DNA of 64,000 nucleotides from an uncultured Bacteroidota bacterium (GCA_903851365.1 CAINOB010000064.1:62001-126000); one strand, 5' to 3'; shown: positions 7,103 to 16,523, counted from the first letter of the stretch. A program made the numbers and translations. Notes: generated by a model not told the origin, from the sequence alone.

Positions 7103-8749
7103 ATGAAAGATCCAAAATTAATGGTGATGGATGTGCTGAAGCAGCATCCGAAAGTTTTTAGCAATATCTCGCGCAGGGAAATGATTAAAATCTCTGTCGA
7201 GCGCCATGAGGCAATGGTTACACAGTCTGGCGCCCTGGCAACCTGGACGGCACCCGAGTCGACAGGCAGGAGTCCAAAGGACACTTACATGGTGAAGAGG
7301 TCATCCAGCGAGAACAACATTGACTGGACGGCTGCGAATAATCTCCCGATTGATGAAGAAACTTTTGATTCGATATTTGCCGATGCTGTTGACTACCTGA
7401 GGAATTCAGGGCAGCTTTATGAGACTGACCGGGTGATCGGCGCCGACAGTAAATATGCCCTTCCAGTTAAAGTTGTTACTTACAGAGCTTTGCATACTCT
7501 TTTTATTGACAATATGTTCAGGCCGGTACCGGCAGATATAAATACGAGCTGTTATGCCGACAATGGATTTTTGTTGGTTGCCTTACCTTATCACAAACTC
7601 GACAGCGAAAAATATGCGGGAAAACTCAGGAAGCTGCCGAATGGCAAAACTTCCGACCTCATTGTTGCTATGGATTTCGATCGTCAGATTGGCATCGTAA
7701 TCGGCTCAGCCTATATGGGCAGCATGAAAAAGATGTTATTTACCGTGATGAATTATCTGCTTCCACTCAGGGGCATACTTCCTCTGCACTGTTCAGCCAA
7801 TGAGGGTGAGCATGGTGATTCTGCATTATTGCTGGGGTTATCGGGCACTGGTAAAACCACTTTATCGGCTGATCCTACCAGGGCATTGCTTGGCGATGAT
7901 GAGCATGGCTGGAGCGAGGATGGCATTGCCAATTTTGAGTTTGGATGTTATGCCAAAATGATTGATATCAACCCGAAAAAAGAGCCTGACATTTATGATG
8001 CTGTCATGCACAAGGTAGATTATCTTGATCATGGAGCTATGATTGAAAATGCGATGGTTTATCCTGATGGAACGTTTGATTTTTATGATAACCGTTTTAC
8101 CGAAAACTCCAGGGCTTCTTTTCCTCTGAGTTTTCTTAAGAACATCAAGCCTTCGTCAGTAGCCGGGCATCCTAAAACGATTCTTTTCCTCACCGCTGAT
8201 GCCTATGGTGTTCTGCCTCCGGTTTCGCGTTTGAACAAGGAACAGGCCATGCTGTGGTTTATGATGGGTTATACATCGAAATTAGCCGGCACCGAAACAG
8301 GTGTAACAGAGCCTCAGGTTGCTTTTTCCAGATTTTTTGGCGCTCCTTTCATGCCCTGCAAGCCGCATATTTATGCCTCCATGCTTGGTGATAAAATGGA
8401 ACAGTTCCAGACGCGTGTCTTCCTGATCAACACTGGCTGGAGTGGTGGCGGATATGGAGTTGGTAAGCGCATCGACCTGACTTTAACTCGCAGAATGGTA
8501 AATGCTGCACTTAATGGCGAACTTGATGTTGTTCAATATACTGAAGACCCGATTTTCCACCTTCAGGTTCCTGCAAGTTGTCCGGGAGTACCATCCGAAA
8601 TACTTAACCCGATAAATACCTGGGGATACCATGAGGCTTATCACGCTGCTGCAGAGAAACTTGCCAAGCAGTTCAGCGATCATTTCGATAAAGCTTACGG
8701 AAATAATAATTTACCAGAGTCAATGGTTAGCCAGTGCCCGGGTAAATAG
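7103..8749 (+). CDS. pckA: Phosphoenolpyruvate carboxykinase (ATP)
   Basis: This 548-residue cytoplasmic enzyme interconverts oxaloacetate plus ATP with phosphoenolpyruvate, CO2 and ADP. In fermentative Bacteroidota it often runs in the carboxylating direction toward succinate. Visible motifs are YMGSMKK at 204-210 (substrate/metal site), the P-loop GLSGTGKTTLS at 245-255, and GDDEHGW at 264-270, all in the usual order for the ATP-dependent family. The length is normal. It is monocistronic: its own -7 element lies upstream and a strong terminator downstream (8846-8879). Confidence 0.97.
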   Translation: MKDPKLMVMDVLKQHPKVFSNISRREMIKISVERHEAMVTQSGALATWTAPESTGRSPKDTYMVKRSSSENNIDWTAANNLPIDEETFDSIFADAVDYLRNSGQLYETDRVIGADSKYALPVKVVTYRALHTLFIDNMFRPVPADINTSCYADNGFLLVALPYHKLDSEKYAGKLRKLPNGKTSDLIVAMDFDRQIGIVIGSAYMGSMKKMLFTVMNYLLPLRGILPLHCSANEGEHGDSALLLGLSGTGKTTLSADPTRALLGDDEHGWSEDGIANFEFGCYAKMIDINPKKEPDIYDAVMHKVDYLDHGAMIENAMVYPDGTFDFYDNRFTENSRASFPLSFLKNIKPSSVAGHPKTILFLTADAYGVLPPVSRLNKEQAMLWFMMGYTSKLAGTETGVTEPQVAFSRFFGAPFMPCKPHIYASMLGDKMEQFQTRVFLINTGWSGGGYGVGKRIDLTLTRRMVNAALNGELDVVQYTEDPIFHLQVPASCPGVPSEILNPINTWGYHEAYHAAAEKLAKQFSDHFDKAYGNNNLPESMVSQCPGK

Positions 8750-8772
8750 AATACAATCTATTATATCTTGAT

Positions 8773-8797
8773 GTAGAGACGCCTTGAGCGTCTCTAC
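8773..8797. repeat. Palindromic repeat, copy 1
   Basis: GTAGAGACGC and GCGTCTCTAC form perfect 10-bp arms around a 5-nt loop (CTTGA). It shares both arms with the copy at 9095-9120. Confidence 0.85.
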
Positions 8798-8845
8798 GTG
8801 TTTTACGGGGGTTGGTTTTAGATGGGATCACCGTTATAAATTGCT

Positions 8846-8879
8846 AAACCCCGATCTCCTGGAGGAAATCGGGGTTTTT
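8846..8879 (+). terminator. Intrinsic terminator of pckA
   Basis: AAACCCCGAT (8846-8855) pairs with ATCGGGGTTT (8868-8877) and a T run follows. It is nearly symmetric, so it may also serve the convergent pyruvate:ferredoxin oxidoreductase gene. Confidence 0.85.
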
Positions 8880-8919
8880 GCAACTTTAACCGGATAACTC
8901 AATTTAGATAACATTATGA

Positions 8920-8939
8920 CAGAAAACCTTGGTTTTCTG
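8920..8939. repeat. Short inverted repeat
   Basis: CAGAAAACC and GGTTTTCTG form perfect 9-bp arms around TT. It has no T run and its role is unknown. Confidence 0.6.
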
Positions 8940-9094
8940 ACGGCCCACACCTAAACGGCGCGGATATAGAGAAATAAAAATCTTAAATCAGAACGCAGTA
9001 TATCACCTGCCAAATGACGATATAATTTTTATAACAACCAAATATTTAGACAAGTATTTTTCTAATAATACCGAAATAAATACCAGTAAAACAA

Positions 9095-9120
9095 GTAGAG
9101 ACGCATAAATGCGTCTCTAC
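9095..9120. repeat. Palindromic repeat, copy 2
   Basis: GTAGAGACGCAT and ATGCGTCTCTAC form perfect 12-bp arms around AA. The outer 10 bp are the same as in the copy at 8773-8797, and the loop differs. Confidence 0.85.
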
Positions 9121-9145
9121 AATGTTGATTATATGGTATTTAAAC

Positions 9146-12100
9146 CTATTTCGTGAAATCCATAGCTGCCAATCTCTGGTAGCTCTTATATCTCCATTTG
9201 GCATTTTCTTCAGCAACTCCGAATAGCTCGTCTGCCACTTCCGGGAATTGTTGTTTTAATGAGGAGAAACGAACCTCGCCCAGGAGGAAGTCTTTAAACA
9301 TCGACCAGTCTGGGTCTTTGGAATCGAGTTCAAACGGATTCTTACCAGCACTTTCCATCATCGGATTATAACGGTAGTTGGCCCAATAACCGCATTTTAC
9401 AGCTGATTCCTCTTCCAACTGTGTTTGTCCCATACCAGCCTTCAGGCCATGATTGATACATGGTGAGTAGGCAATGATAAGAGATGGTCCCTTATAGGCT
9501 TCGGCCTCCTTAAGTGCCTTCATGAATTGATTCTGACTGGCACCCATGGCAACCTGTGCAACGTAAACATATCCATAAGACATTGCCATCATACCAAGAT
9601 CTTTTTTACGGATCCTTTTACCTGCAGCCGCAAATTTGGCGATAGCAGCAACCGGGGTTGATTTAGATGACTGACCGCCGGTATTGGAATAAACTTCGGT
9701 ATCAACAACCAAAACATTCACATCTTCACCTGAAGCGAGAACATGGTCGAGGCCGCCATATCCGATATCGTATGCCCAACCGTCACCACCAAAGATCCAA
9801 ACCGATTTTTTGATCAGGTATTGCTCAAGTGCCGCAATCTCTTTGGCAACAGCATGAGGTTCATTTTTCAGAGCAGCTAAAACCTTTTCAGAGGCAGCCT
9901 TTGATCCGGCAGCATCTTCACGGCTGGCAATCCATTCGCCAAATGCTTCTTTTGTAGCAGCATTTACAGACTCCATGGTTTCGCCCATCAGTTTTTCGAT
10001 CCTGTCGCGAAGCTTGTTGATGCCTAACGACATACCATAACCATACTCAGCGTTATCTTCGAAAAGTGAATTACCCCAGGCTGGTCCTTTACCGTCCTTG
10101 TTGGTGGTATAAGGAGTTGAAGGAGCTGATCCACCATAAATGGAGGAGCATCCTGTTGCGTTGGAGATGATCATGCGATCACCATATAATTGGGTAATCA
10201 GCTTGATATAAGGTGTTTCCCCGCAACCAGCACAGGCTCCCGAAAATTCAAACAGTGGCTGAGCGAACTGTGAATTCTTAACAGATTTTTCTTTACCAAG
10301 AACGGTATCCTTATATCCGACTTTCTCGTGCATGTATGTCCAACGATCAACTTCTTCCATCTGGGTACCCAGTGGTTTCATGATCAATGACTTCTCTTTT
10401 GACGGACAAACATCAGCGCAGTTACCGCAACCGGTACAATCCAGAACGCTTACCTGCATACGGAACTGGTATTCTTTAGTTCCGCCTGTTCCTTTAGCTG
10501 CAACGGTTCCTGCAGGTGCACCGGCGAGTTCATCGGCGGTCATCAGGAATGGACGGATAGCAGCGTGAGGGCAAACATAAGCACACTGGTTACATTGGGT
10601 ACAGCTGCTAACCTGCCATTCAGGAACGTTAACTGCGATACCGCGTTTTTCGAATCGTGTAGTTCCGGACGGGAACGTACCATCTTCGCGGCCAATAAAT
10701 GCGCTAACCGGCAGGTCATCGCCTTTTTGTCCGTTGATCGGTTCCACAACATTCTTAATGAATGCCGGGATATTCCGATCATCCTTATCATTTTTCAGTA
10801 CTATATTTTTCCATTCAGTCGGAATGGCAACCTCAACATAATCACAACCGCGGTCGATAGCGGCATTGTTCATTGCGACAACATTTTCTCCTTTTTTACC
10901 GAAGGATTTCTTGATGGCATCTTTCATCTGAGTAACTGCCAATTCATAAGGAATCACATTGGCAATCTTGAAGAAAGTCGACTGCATGATTGTGTTAGTA
11001 CGGCCACCAAGACCGATTTCCTCTGCAATTTCGGTTGCATTGATCGTATAGAAACGGATGTTCTTTTCGGCCAGAGTTTTCTTCATATGATCTGGCAGGC
11101 GCTTCTTAGTTTCCTCAACATCCCAGATTGAATTGAAAAGGAATGTACCTCCAGATTTCAGGCCTTTCAGCATGTCATATTTATCAAGGTAGGATGGAAC
11201 ATGGCAGGCTACGAAATCGGGTGAGTTTACCAGGTAAGGCGAGCGGATTGGTGAATCGCCGAAACGAAGATGGGAGGTTGTAAAACCACCTGATTTCTTG
11301 CTGTCATAAGCAAAGTAAGCCTGGCAGTATTTCTCGGTGTTTTCTCCAATAATCTTGATTGAATTTTTGTTGGCACCAACTGTACCATCTGCACCCAATC
11401 CATAGAATTTTGCCTGAAAGGTTCCTTTTGTGGAAAGGTCGATATCAGGTAATAAAGGAAGTGACTTATAGGTAACATCATCAACGATACCCAAGGTAAA
11501 ATCACTTTTCGGCTCGTTCATTTTCAGGTTTTCAAAAACTGAAAGGACCATTGCCGGGGTGGTATCTTTTGAACTCAGGCCGTAACGTCCGCCGATGATC
11601 ATAGGAGCATCTTTCTGTCCATAGAACAGGTTTCTTACGTCGAGGTAAAGCGGTTCACCCGGAGCTCCAGGTTCTTTTGAACGATCAAGGACTGCAATTC
11701 TCTTAACCGATTTCGGGAAAATCTTCCAGAAGTATTTTGCCGAGAAAGGACGATAAAGATGGCAGGTGATCAAGCCAACTTTTTCCCCTTTTGAATTCAG
11801 GTAATCAATAACCTCTTTAGTGGTTTCGGTGATGCTGGCCATCGCCAGGATAATATTTTCGGCATCCGGGGCACCATAATAGGTAAACGGATGATATTCA
11901 CGTCCGGTGAGTTTGCTTAATTCCTGCATGTAATTTTCTACAATATCAGGAACGTTATCATAGAATGAGTTTGAAGCTTCTTTTGCCTGGAAGAATATAT
12001 CCGGGTTCTGAGCTGTACCTCTGGTTACCGGGTGCTCGGGGTTAAGTGCGCGATCCCTGAATTCCTGAAGTGCTTTATAATCAAGCAATGGAGCCAATTG

Positions 12101-12670
12101 TTCTTTTTCGAGCACCTCGATTTTCTGAACTTCAGCGGATGAACGGAATCCATCGAAGAAATGCAGGAAAGGCACGCGTGATTTGATTGCTGAAAGGTGT
12201 GCTACTGCTGCCAGGTCCATAATTTCCTGAACGCTGCCGGTAGCGAGCATGGCGAAACCGGTTTGACGTGTTGCATATACATCGCTATGGTCGCCAAAGA
12301 TTGAAAGGGCATGAGCCGCAACGGTTCGTGCGCTGACGTGGAAAACAGCTGGCAACAATTCACCGGCCATTTTATACATATTAGGGATCATCAGTAAAAG
12401 ACCCTGGGAGCAAGTATAGGTTGAGGTTAAAGCTCCAGCCTGGAGACTTCCGTGAACGGCACCTGATGCTCCACCTTCCGATTGCAACTCGGCAACGCGA
12501 ACAGTTTCACCGAAAATGTTCTTACGGCCGTGGGCTGCCCATTCGTCCACATTCTCAGCCATCGTGGAGGATGGAGTGATGGGGTAAATAGCAGCAACTT
12601 CGCTGAACATATAGGCTATATGCGAAGCTGCCTGATTCCCGTCACAGGTGATAAATTTCTTTTTTGACAT
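9146..12670 (-). CDS. nifJ: Pyruvate:ferredoxin (flavodoxin) oxidoreductase
   Basis: This single-chain enzyme of about 1174 residues makes acetyl-CoA, CO2 and reduced ferredoxin from pyruvate, central to anaerobic metabolism. It has the full domain order. The N-terminal pyrimidine/pyrophosphate-binding domain starts at GNQAASHIAYMFSEVAAIYP, and domains II and III follow. An 8Fe ferredoxin insert carries CTQCNQCAYVCP and CTGCGNCADVCP. The C-terminal TPP domain shows CAGCGETPY, ATGCSSIYGGSAP and GGDGWAYDIGYGGLDH. The ATG at 12670 (MSKKKFITCDGN) is preferred to one eight codons upstream because family members begin near this K-F-x-T-x-D-G-N. A -7 element lies at 12712-12719. Confidence 0.97.
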   Translation of the reverse strand: MSKKKFITCDGNQAASHIAYMFSEVAAIYPITPSSTMAENVDEWAAHGRKNIFGETVRVAELQSEGGASGAVHGSLQAGALTSTYTCSQGLLLMIPNMYKMAGELLPAVFHVSARTVAAHALSIFGDHSDVYATRQTGFAMLATGSVQEIMDLAAVAHLSAIKSRVPFLHFFDGFRSSAEVQKIEVLEKEQLAPLLDYKALQEFRDRALNPEHPVTRGTAQNPDIFFQAKEASNSFYDNVPDIVENYMQELSKLTGREYHPFTYYGAPDAENIILAMASITETTKEVIDYLNSKGEKVGLITCHLYRPFSAKYFWKIFPKSVKRIAVLDRSKEPGAPGEPLYLDVRNLFYGQKDAPMIIGGRYGLSSKDTTPAMVLSVFENLKMNEPKSDFTLGIVDDVTYKSLPLLPDIDLSTKGTFQAKFYGLGADGTVGANKNSIKIIGENTEKYCQAYFAYDSKKSGGFTTSHLRFGDSPIRSPYLVNSPDFVACHVPSYLDKYDMLKGLKSGGTFLFNSIWDVEETKKRLPDHMKKTLAEKNIRFYTINATEIAEEIGLGGRTNTIMQSTFFKIANVIPYELAVTQMKDAIKKSFGKKGENVVAMNNAAIDRGCDYVEVAIPTEWKNIVLKNDKDDRNIPAFIKNVVEPINGQKGDDLPVSAFIGREDGTFPSGTTRFEKRGIAVNVPEWQVSSCTQCNQCAYVCPHAAIRPFLMTADELAGAPAGTVAAKGTGGTKEYQFRMQVSVLDCTGCGNCADVCPSKEKSLIMKPLGTQMEEVDRWTYMHEKVGYKDTVLGKEKSVKNSQFAQPLFEFSGACAGCGETPYIKLITQLYGDRMIISNATGCSSIYGGSAPSTPYTTNKDGKGPAWGNSLFEDNAEYGYGMSLGINKLRDRIEKLMGETMESVNAATKEAFGEWIASREDAAGSKAASEKVLAALKNEPHAVAKEIAALEQYLIKKSVWIFGGDGWAYDIGYGGLDHVLASGEDVNVLVVDTEVYSNTGGQSSKSTPVAAIAKFAAAGKRIRKKDLGMMAMSYGYVYVAQVAMGASQNQFMKALKEAEAYKGPSLIIAYSPCINHGLKAGMGQTQLEEESAVKCGYWANYRYNPMMESAGKNPFELDSKDPDWSMFKDFLLGEVRFSSLKQQFPEVADELFGVAEENAKWRYKSYQRLAAMDFTK

Positions 12671-12711
12671 GTTGAAAATATTTAGATAAAACAACCTTCG
12701 TAAATCGCGGG

Positions 12712-12719
12712 CAAAAGTA
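12712..12719 (-). promoter_or_regulatory. Bacteroidota -7 promoter element for the pyruvate:ferredoxin oxidoreductase gene
   Basis: Minus-strand TACTTTTG matches TAnnTTTG and lies 41 nt before the ATG at 12670. Confidence 0.5.
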
Positions 12720-12761
12720 CTAATTATAGATCAAAAAATCTATGATAAATACCATAAAATA

Positions 12762-12854
12762 GTGACAAGTGACTGGTGACTGGTGACCGGAAGAAGAAGA
12801 CCGGGGGACGAAAGACAGAAGACCGATAGACGGGAGACGAGGAAGAAGAACGGG
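12762..12854. repeat. Degenerate heptanucleotide tandem repeat
   Basis: About 13 units of roughly 7 bp follow one another. The first four are the clearest: GTGACAA, GTGACTG, GTGACTG and GTGACCG. They grade into GAAGAAG, AAGACCG, GGGGACG, AAAGACA and GAAGACC, with an occasional one-base slip. The repeat lies between the end of rho and the promoter of the oxidoreductase gene and does not appear to code. Confidence 0.7.
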
Positions 12855-12874
12855 ATTCGAAGTAATAGGTTCTT

Positions 12875-14590
12875 TTATTCGCTGTTCATGCTGATCAGAA
12901 ACTCCTCATTGGTGCGCGTTCCATTGAGCTTATCACGCATAAACTCCAATGCTTCTGCCGGGTTCATATCGGATAAATAGTTTCGGAGCACCCACATTTT
13001 ATTGAGGAAGTCTCTGGAATGCAGAAGGTCTTCGCGACGGGTGCTGGAGGCTTGTATATCGACAGCCGGCCAGATCCGTTTGTTCGCGAGTTTACGGTCG
13101 AGCTGGAGTTCCATATTTCCGGTCCCTTTAAACTCTTCGAAGATGACCTCATCCATTTTTGAGCCCGTATCAATAAGTGCGGTTGCCAGAATCGTTAGGC
13201 TTCCGCCATTTTCAATGTTCCTGGCAGCGCCGAAGAAGCGTTTGGGTTTGTGAAGGGCATTGGCATCCACCCCACCCGACAGAACCTTGCCAGATGCTGG
13301 CTGAACGGTATTGTATGCACGGGCCAGCCTGGTAATTGAATCCAGGAGAATGACAACATCGTGACCGCATTCGACCAATCTTTTGGCCTTTTCAAGAACG
13401 ATGGTAGCTACCCTGACATGTTTTTCAGCAGGTTCGTCGAAGGTACTGGAGATAACTTCAGCATTCACCCCGCGGGCCATATCGGTAACTTCTTCAGGCC
13501 TTTCATCCACGAGGAGGACCATCAGGTATACTTCCGGGTGATTGGCTGCAATAGCATTTGCAATTTCTTTCAGCAGAATGGTTTTACCAGTTTTCGGCTG
13601 GGCAACGATCAATCCGCGCTGACCTTTACCGACCGGGCAGAACATATCAACAATACGGGTTGAAACCGTACAATCAGCATGACTGGTAATGTCAAATTTC
13701 TCGTCGGGGAACAAAGGGGTGAGGTAATCAAAAGGCACACGGTCGCGAACAAATTCAGGACTGCGGCCGTTGATCTGCAGAACCTTGATAAGAGGGAAAA
13801 ATTTCTCCCCTTCTTTTGGAGGCCTGACAGTTCCGGTAAGAGTATCACCTGTTTTGAGTGCAAACAGCTTTATTTGGGATTGTGACACATAAATATCGTC
13901 CGGTGAATTCAGATAATTATAATCAGCCGAGCGAAGAAAACCGTAACCTTCCTGCATGATTTCCAGAACGCCTGTGCTGGATATATATCCATCAAAATCA
14001 TAGGGTTCCGATTTTTTTGCTTCGTCGATTTCCTTTTGTTTGATTTCTTCCGGGGATTTTTCACGGATGGTGATTTCCCTTGCTTTCGGAGGTGCGGCCT
14101 TTACCTCTTCCGTTTCCTTCTCAACCCTGGCGTGCCTTTTAAAGGCCGGAGCAGGGGGAGCAGGAGCCTGTGCTGCCGGTCCGGCAGGATCAACGGGCTG
14201 TGCCGGGGTAACAATCGGTTTCACAACAGTGGGCGCAGGTGCGAGCACAATGGTAACCGGAGGTTTTGGCTGAGCTTCTTCTTCCTCTTTCAGCGGTTTA
14301 ATTTCTGGCCGCGTAGTAAATAAGGGTCCGGAATCCTTTTTTTCAATTGTTATTCTTTTGCGGGTTGGTTTTGGTGCATCATCAGCAATAGCCGACTCCA
14401 CTTCTTCCGTTTTAACCTTGGTGGCCAGCTTCTTGGATTTGCTTTCTGAGGCTTGGATAGCTTGTTGATCAAGTATCTGATATACAAGATCCTGCTTCTT
14501 AAACGACTCAACTCTTTTAATGCCCAGCTCCTTGGCAATATCTCTCAGTTCAGTCAACAATTTATTGTTGAGTTCGAGAATATCATACAT
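12875..14590 (-). CDS. rho: Transcription termination factor Rho
   Basis: This 571-residue hexameric RNA helicase ends transcription. The N-terminal Rho_N (SAP-like) domain spans about 1-45. It is followed by a long charged and Pro/Ala-rich insert (about 50-195), then the RNA-binding cold-shock-like domain ([22 protein letters not shown], split by the family turn). The ATPase domain has Walker A PKTGKTIL at 332-339, Walker [17 protein letters not shown] and the [13 protein letters not shown] end. The insert makes it longer than E. coli Rho (419 aa) and is common in Bacteroidota. The leader from the -7 element (14711-14718) is about 115 nt, consistent with autogenous control. Confidence 0.97.
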   Translation of the reverse strand: MYDILELNNKLLTELRDIAKELGIKRVESFKKQDLVYQILDQQAIQASESKSKKLATKVKTEEVESAIADDAPKPTRKRITIEKKDSGPLFTTRPEIKPLKEEEEAQPKPPVTIVLAPAPTVVKPIVTPAQPVDPAGPAAQAPAPPAPAFKRHARVEKETEEVKAAPPKAREITIREKSPEEIKQKEIDEAKKSEPYDFDGYISSTGVLEIMQEGYGFLRSADYNYLNSPDDIYVSQSQIKLFALKTGDTLTGTVRPPKEGEKFFPLIKVLQINGRSPEFVRDRVPFDYLTPLFPDEKFDITSHADCTVSTRIVDMFCPVGKGQRGLIVAQPKTGKTILLKEIANAIAANHPEVYLMVLLVDERPEEVTDMARGVNAEVISSTFDEPAEKHVRVATIVLEKAKRLVECGHDVVILLDSITRLARAYNTVQPASGKVLSGGVDANALHKPKRFFGAARNIENGGSLTILATALIDTGSKMDEVIFEEFKGTGNMELQLDRKLANKRIWPAVDIQASSTRREDLLHSRDFLNKMWVLRNYLSDMNPAEALEFMRDKLNGTRTNEEFLISMNSE

Positions 14591-14710
14591 AAAATCATCA
14601 TTTTGAAATTAACCACATCAAAAATTGGTTCGGGGAAATTTTCGAGATTCTTCAAATGAATTATCCGAGTAACTCCTGTAGCTACCTGTCATAGATTATT
14701 GTAGCCGCGT

Positions 14711-14718
14711 CAAAGTTA
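14711..14718 (-). promoter_or_regulatory. Bacteroidota -7 promoter element for rho
   Basis: Minus-strand TAACTTTG matches TAnnTTTG. It implies a leader of about 115 nt before the rho ATG at 14590. Confidence 0.45.
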
Positions 14719-14822
14719 TGAATTAATTATAAGAATAAAAAAACATTGTTTTTACTTTCTATATGCAACATTTAGAAATCATTGCCGTAAAGAATCTGTA
14801 GGAACACTAATCACCTGGCGCC

Positions 14823-15686
14823 ATGCGACAATTAAAAATCACCAGGCAGGTCACTAACCGGGAGCTTCCCTCTCTGGACAAGTACTTGCAAGAGATTGGC
14901 CGCAAGAACCTCATCAATCCAAACGAGGAGGTTGAACTGGCCCGCCGGATCAGAGAAGGAGATAGAAAAGCAGTTGAAACACTGGTTCTGGCAAATTTAC
15001 GTTTTGTTGTCTCAGTGAGTAAACAGTATCAGAACCAGGGATTAACACTGCCTGACCTGATTAATGAAGGCAATATAGGATTGATAAAGGCGGCGGAAAG
15101 ATTTGACGAAACCAAGGGATTTAAATTTATCTCCTACGCTGTTTGGTGGATCAGGCAATCAATTCTTCAGGCGATAGCAGAACAGTCGAGATTGGTAAGG
15201 CTTCCCCTGAACAAAATTGGTTTAATGAACAAACTGAACCGGACCATTTCGAAGATGGAACAAAACCTCGGACGCATGCCTTCGGAAGATGAAATTGCAG
15301 AAACTGCCGGTATTGAAAAGGAGGATATTCTAAGATATCTTAACAATCACGGACGGCATTTATCGATGGACGCTCCACTATCTCCAAGCGACGAAACCAA
15401 TTTATACGATGTTATTCTCAATGCCGATGCGCTAAATCCGGAAGAAAAACTTTTGAACGACTCGCTGAATCTGGAAATAGAAAGAGCGCTCAAACATATA
15501 GGGGAACGGGAAGCCGATATTATCAGGTTGTTTTATGGACTGCATGGGATCCCCCCCCACTCCCTCGACGAAATCGGCGAAAAATTTAATCTCACCCGTG
15601 AACGGGTGCGTCAGATCAAAGAAAAATCGATCCAGAAACTGAAGAGCCAGACTCGGAGCTGTTTGCTGAGGAATTACCTTGGTTAA
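14823..15686 (+). CDS. rpoD: RNA polymerase primary sigma factor (RpoD/SigA)
   Basis: This 287-residue protein is the short primary sigma of Bacteroidota, which lacks most of region 1.1. Region 1.2 is PSLDKYLQEIGRKNLI, region 2 includes LVLANLRFVVSVSKQY, DLINEGNIGLIKAAERFD and YAVWWIRQSILQAIAE, region 3 follows, and region 4 ends with HSLDEIGEKFNLTRERVRQI for the -33 helix-turn-helix. The protein start (MRQLKITRQVTNRE) is the family standard. It is transcribed divergently from rho across 232 nt. This is the factor expected to read the TAnnTTTG elements listed here. Confidence 0.96.
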   Translation: MRQLKITRQVTNRELPSLDKYLQEIGRKNLINPNEEVELARRIREGDRKAVETLVLANLRFVVSVSKQYQNQGLTLPDLINEGNIGLIKAAERFDETKGFKFISYAVWWIRQSILQAIAEQSRLVRLPLNKIGLMNKLNRTISKMEQNLGRMPSEDEIAETAGIEKEDILRYLNNHGRHLSMDAPLSPSDETNLYDVILNADALNPEEKLLNDSLNLEIERALKHIGEREADIIRLFYGLHGIPPHSLDEIGEKFNLTRERVRQIKEKSIQKLKSQTRSCLLRNYLG

Positions 15687-15715
15687 CAAGAAGACGGATG
15701 AAGCAAAAAGGTTGA

Positions 15716-15757
15716 GATTCCAATTCAGAGTTCCGAATTCCGATGCAGGAGATTCAA
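15716..15757. repeat. Degenerate heptanucleotide tandem repeat after rpoD
   Basis: Six consecutive 7-bp units can be read: GATTCCA, ATTCAGA, GTTCCGA, ATTCCGA, TGCAGGA and GATTCAA. They lie just downstream of the sigma factor stop. An inverted repeat, GTGCACT-GA-AGTGCAC, follows at 15760-15775. Confidence 0.55.
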
Positions 15758-15794
15758 GTGTGCACTGAAGTGCACTCAACATCCAGAAAATTTG

Positions 15795-15802
15795 TATGTT
15801 TG
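15795..15802 (+). promoter_or_regulatory. Bacteroidota -7 promoter element for rpe-cysQ
   Basis: TATGTTTG matches TAnnTTTG and lies 55 nt before the rpe ATG at 15858. Confidence 0.45.
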
Positions 15803-15814
15803 CTTAAGTGCTCA

Positions 15815-15849
15815 ATATTCTATTGTCTTCTGTCTAATTGTATAATTGT
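15815..15849. repeat. Possible heptanucleotide repeat in the rpe leader
   Basis: Units of 7 bp such as ATATTCT, ATTGTCT, TCTGTCT, AATTGTA and TAATTGT can be aligned. The match is weaker than in the other heptamer tracts. It lies between the promoter and the start codon of rpe. Confidence 0.4.
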
Positions 15850-15857
15850 CTACGAAA

Positions 15858-16523
15858 ATGCCGCACCTTGTAGCCGCATCATTGCTGGCAGCCGATTTCG
15901 GGAATCTCCAGCGTGATATAAACATGGTTAATCAAAGCCAGGCCGACTGGTTTCACATTGATATCATGGATGGCAGTTTTGTTCCAAACTTCTCGATCGG
16001 AACACCTGTTGTGGAAGCCATCCGCAAGCATGCCAACAAACCTCTTGACGTGCACCTGATGATCAATGAACCAGAAAGATATCTCGCACATTTTATGCAA
16101 TTGGGAGCGAATATCCTGACTTTTCATATCGAGGCAACCAATCACGTTCACCGGGCAGTTCAGGTGATAAAGCAGGGAGGGGTAAAAGCTGGCATAGCGC
16201 TGAATCCCCATACTCCGGTTTCGTTGTTAGAAAATATTCTGCAGGATGTTGACCTGGTATTAATAATGTCGGTAAATCCCGGATTTGGTGGTCAGAAGTT
16301 TATTCCTTCCACCCTGGAAAAGATTAAGAAGCTCAACCATATCCGCAAGACTATCGGTGCCGGATTTCTTATCGAGGTTGACGGAGGTGTTGATGAGCAC
16401 AATGCACCGGCGCTTATCGAGAGTGGTGTTGATATACTTGTCGCCGGCAATACAATTTTTTCGTCGGCCCATCCGGATAAAACTATCCAAAATTTAAAAA
16501 ACTGCTGCAATCGTGTTGAATGA
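15858..16523 (+). CDS. rpe: Ribulose-phosphate 3-epimerase
   Basis: This 221-residue TIM-barrel enzyme of the pentose phosphate pathway interconverts ribulose 5-phosphate and xylulose 5-phosphate. Signatures are ASLLAADFGNL at the N-terminus, FHIDIMDGSFVPNFSIG with metal ligands His and Asp, DVHLMINEPERY, MSVNPGFGGQKFI, IEVDGGVDEHN and LVAGNTIF near the phosphate-binding end. The ATG at 15858 (MPHLVAASLL) is chosen over an in-frame TTG at 15846. It overlaps cysQ by 11 nt. Confidence 0.96.
   Translation: MPHLVAASLLAADFGNLQRDINMVNQSQADWFHIDIMDGSFVPNFSIGTPVVEAIRKHANKPLDVHLMINEPERYLAHFMQLGANILTFHIEATNHVHRAVQVIKQGGVKAGIALNPHTPVSLLENILQDVDLVLIMSVNPGFGGQKFIPSTLEKIKKLNHIRKTIGAGFLIEVDGGVDEHNAPALIESGVDILVAGNTIFSSAHPDKTIQNLKNCCNRVE

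Larger units (their letters stand above)
8750..9145. other. 396-nt intergenic stretch with palindromes, no gene
   Basis: No convincing reading frame is present. The stretch holds two copies of a GTAGAGACGC palindrome near its ends (8773-8797 and 9095-9120), the pckA terminator (8846-8879) and a 9-bp hairpin (8920-8939). The rest is A/T-rich with nothing recognised. Both flanking genes end here, so it is a convergent spacer. Confidence 0.7.

Noticed and set aside
10565-11131. 188-residue plus-strand frame inside the pyruvate:ferredoxin oxidoreductase gene
   Set aside because: It lies opposite a strongly conserved catalytic gene and shows no domain, signal or promoter; it is a shadow frame.
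12762-12854. Possible CRISPR array
   Set aside because: Units are only about 7 bp and contiguous, with no spacers of regular length and no cas genes nearby.
15760-15775. GTGCACT-GA-AGTGCAC as terminator of rpoD
   Set aside because: The stem is only 7 bp, has a 2-nt loop and no T run follows, so an intrinsic terminator is not supported.
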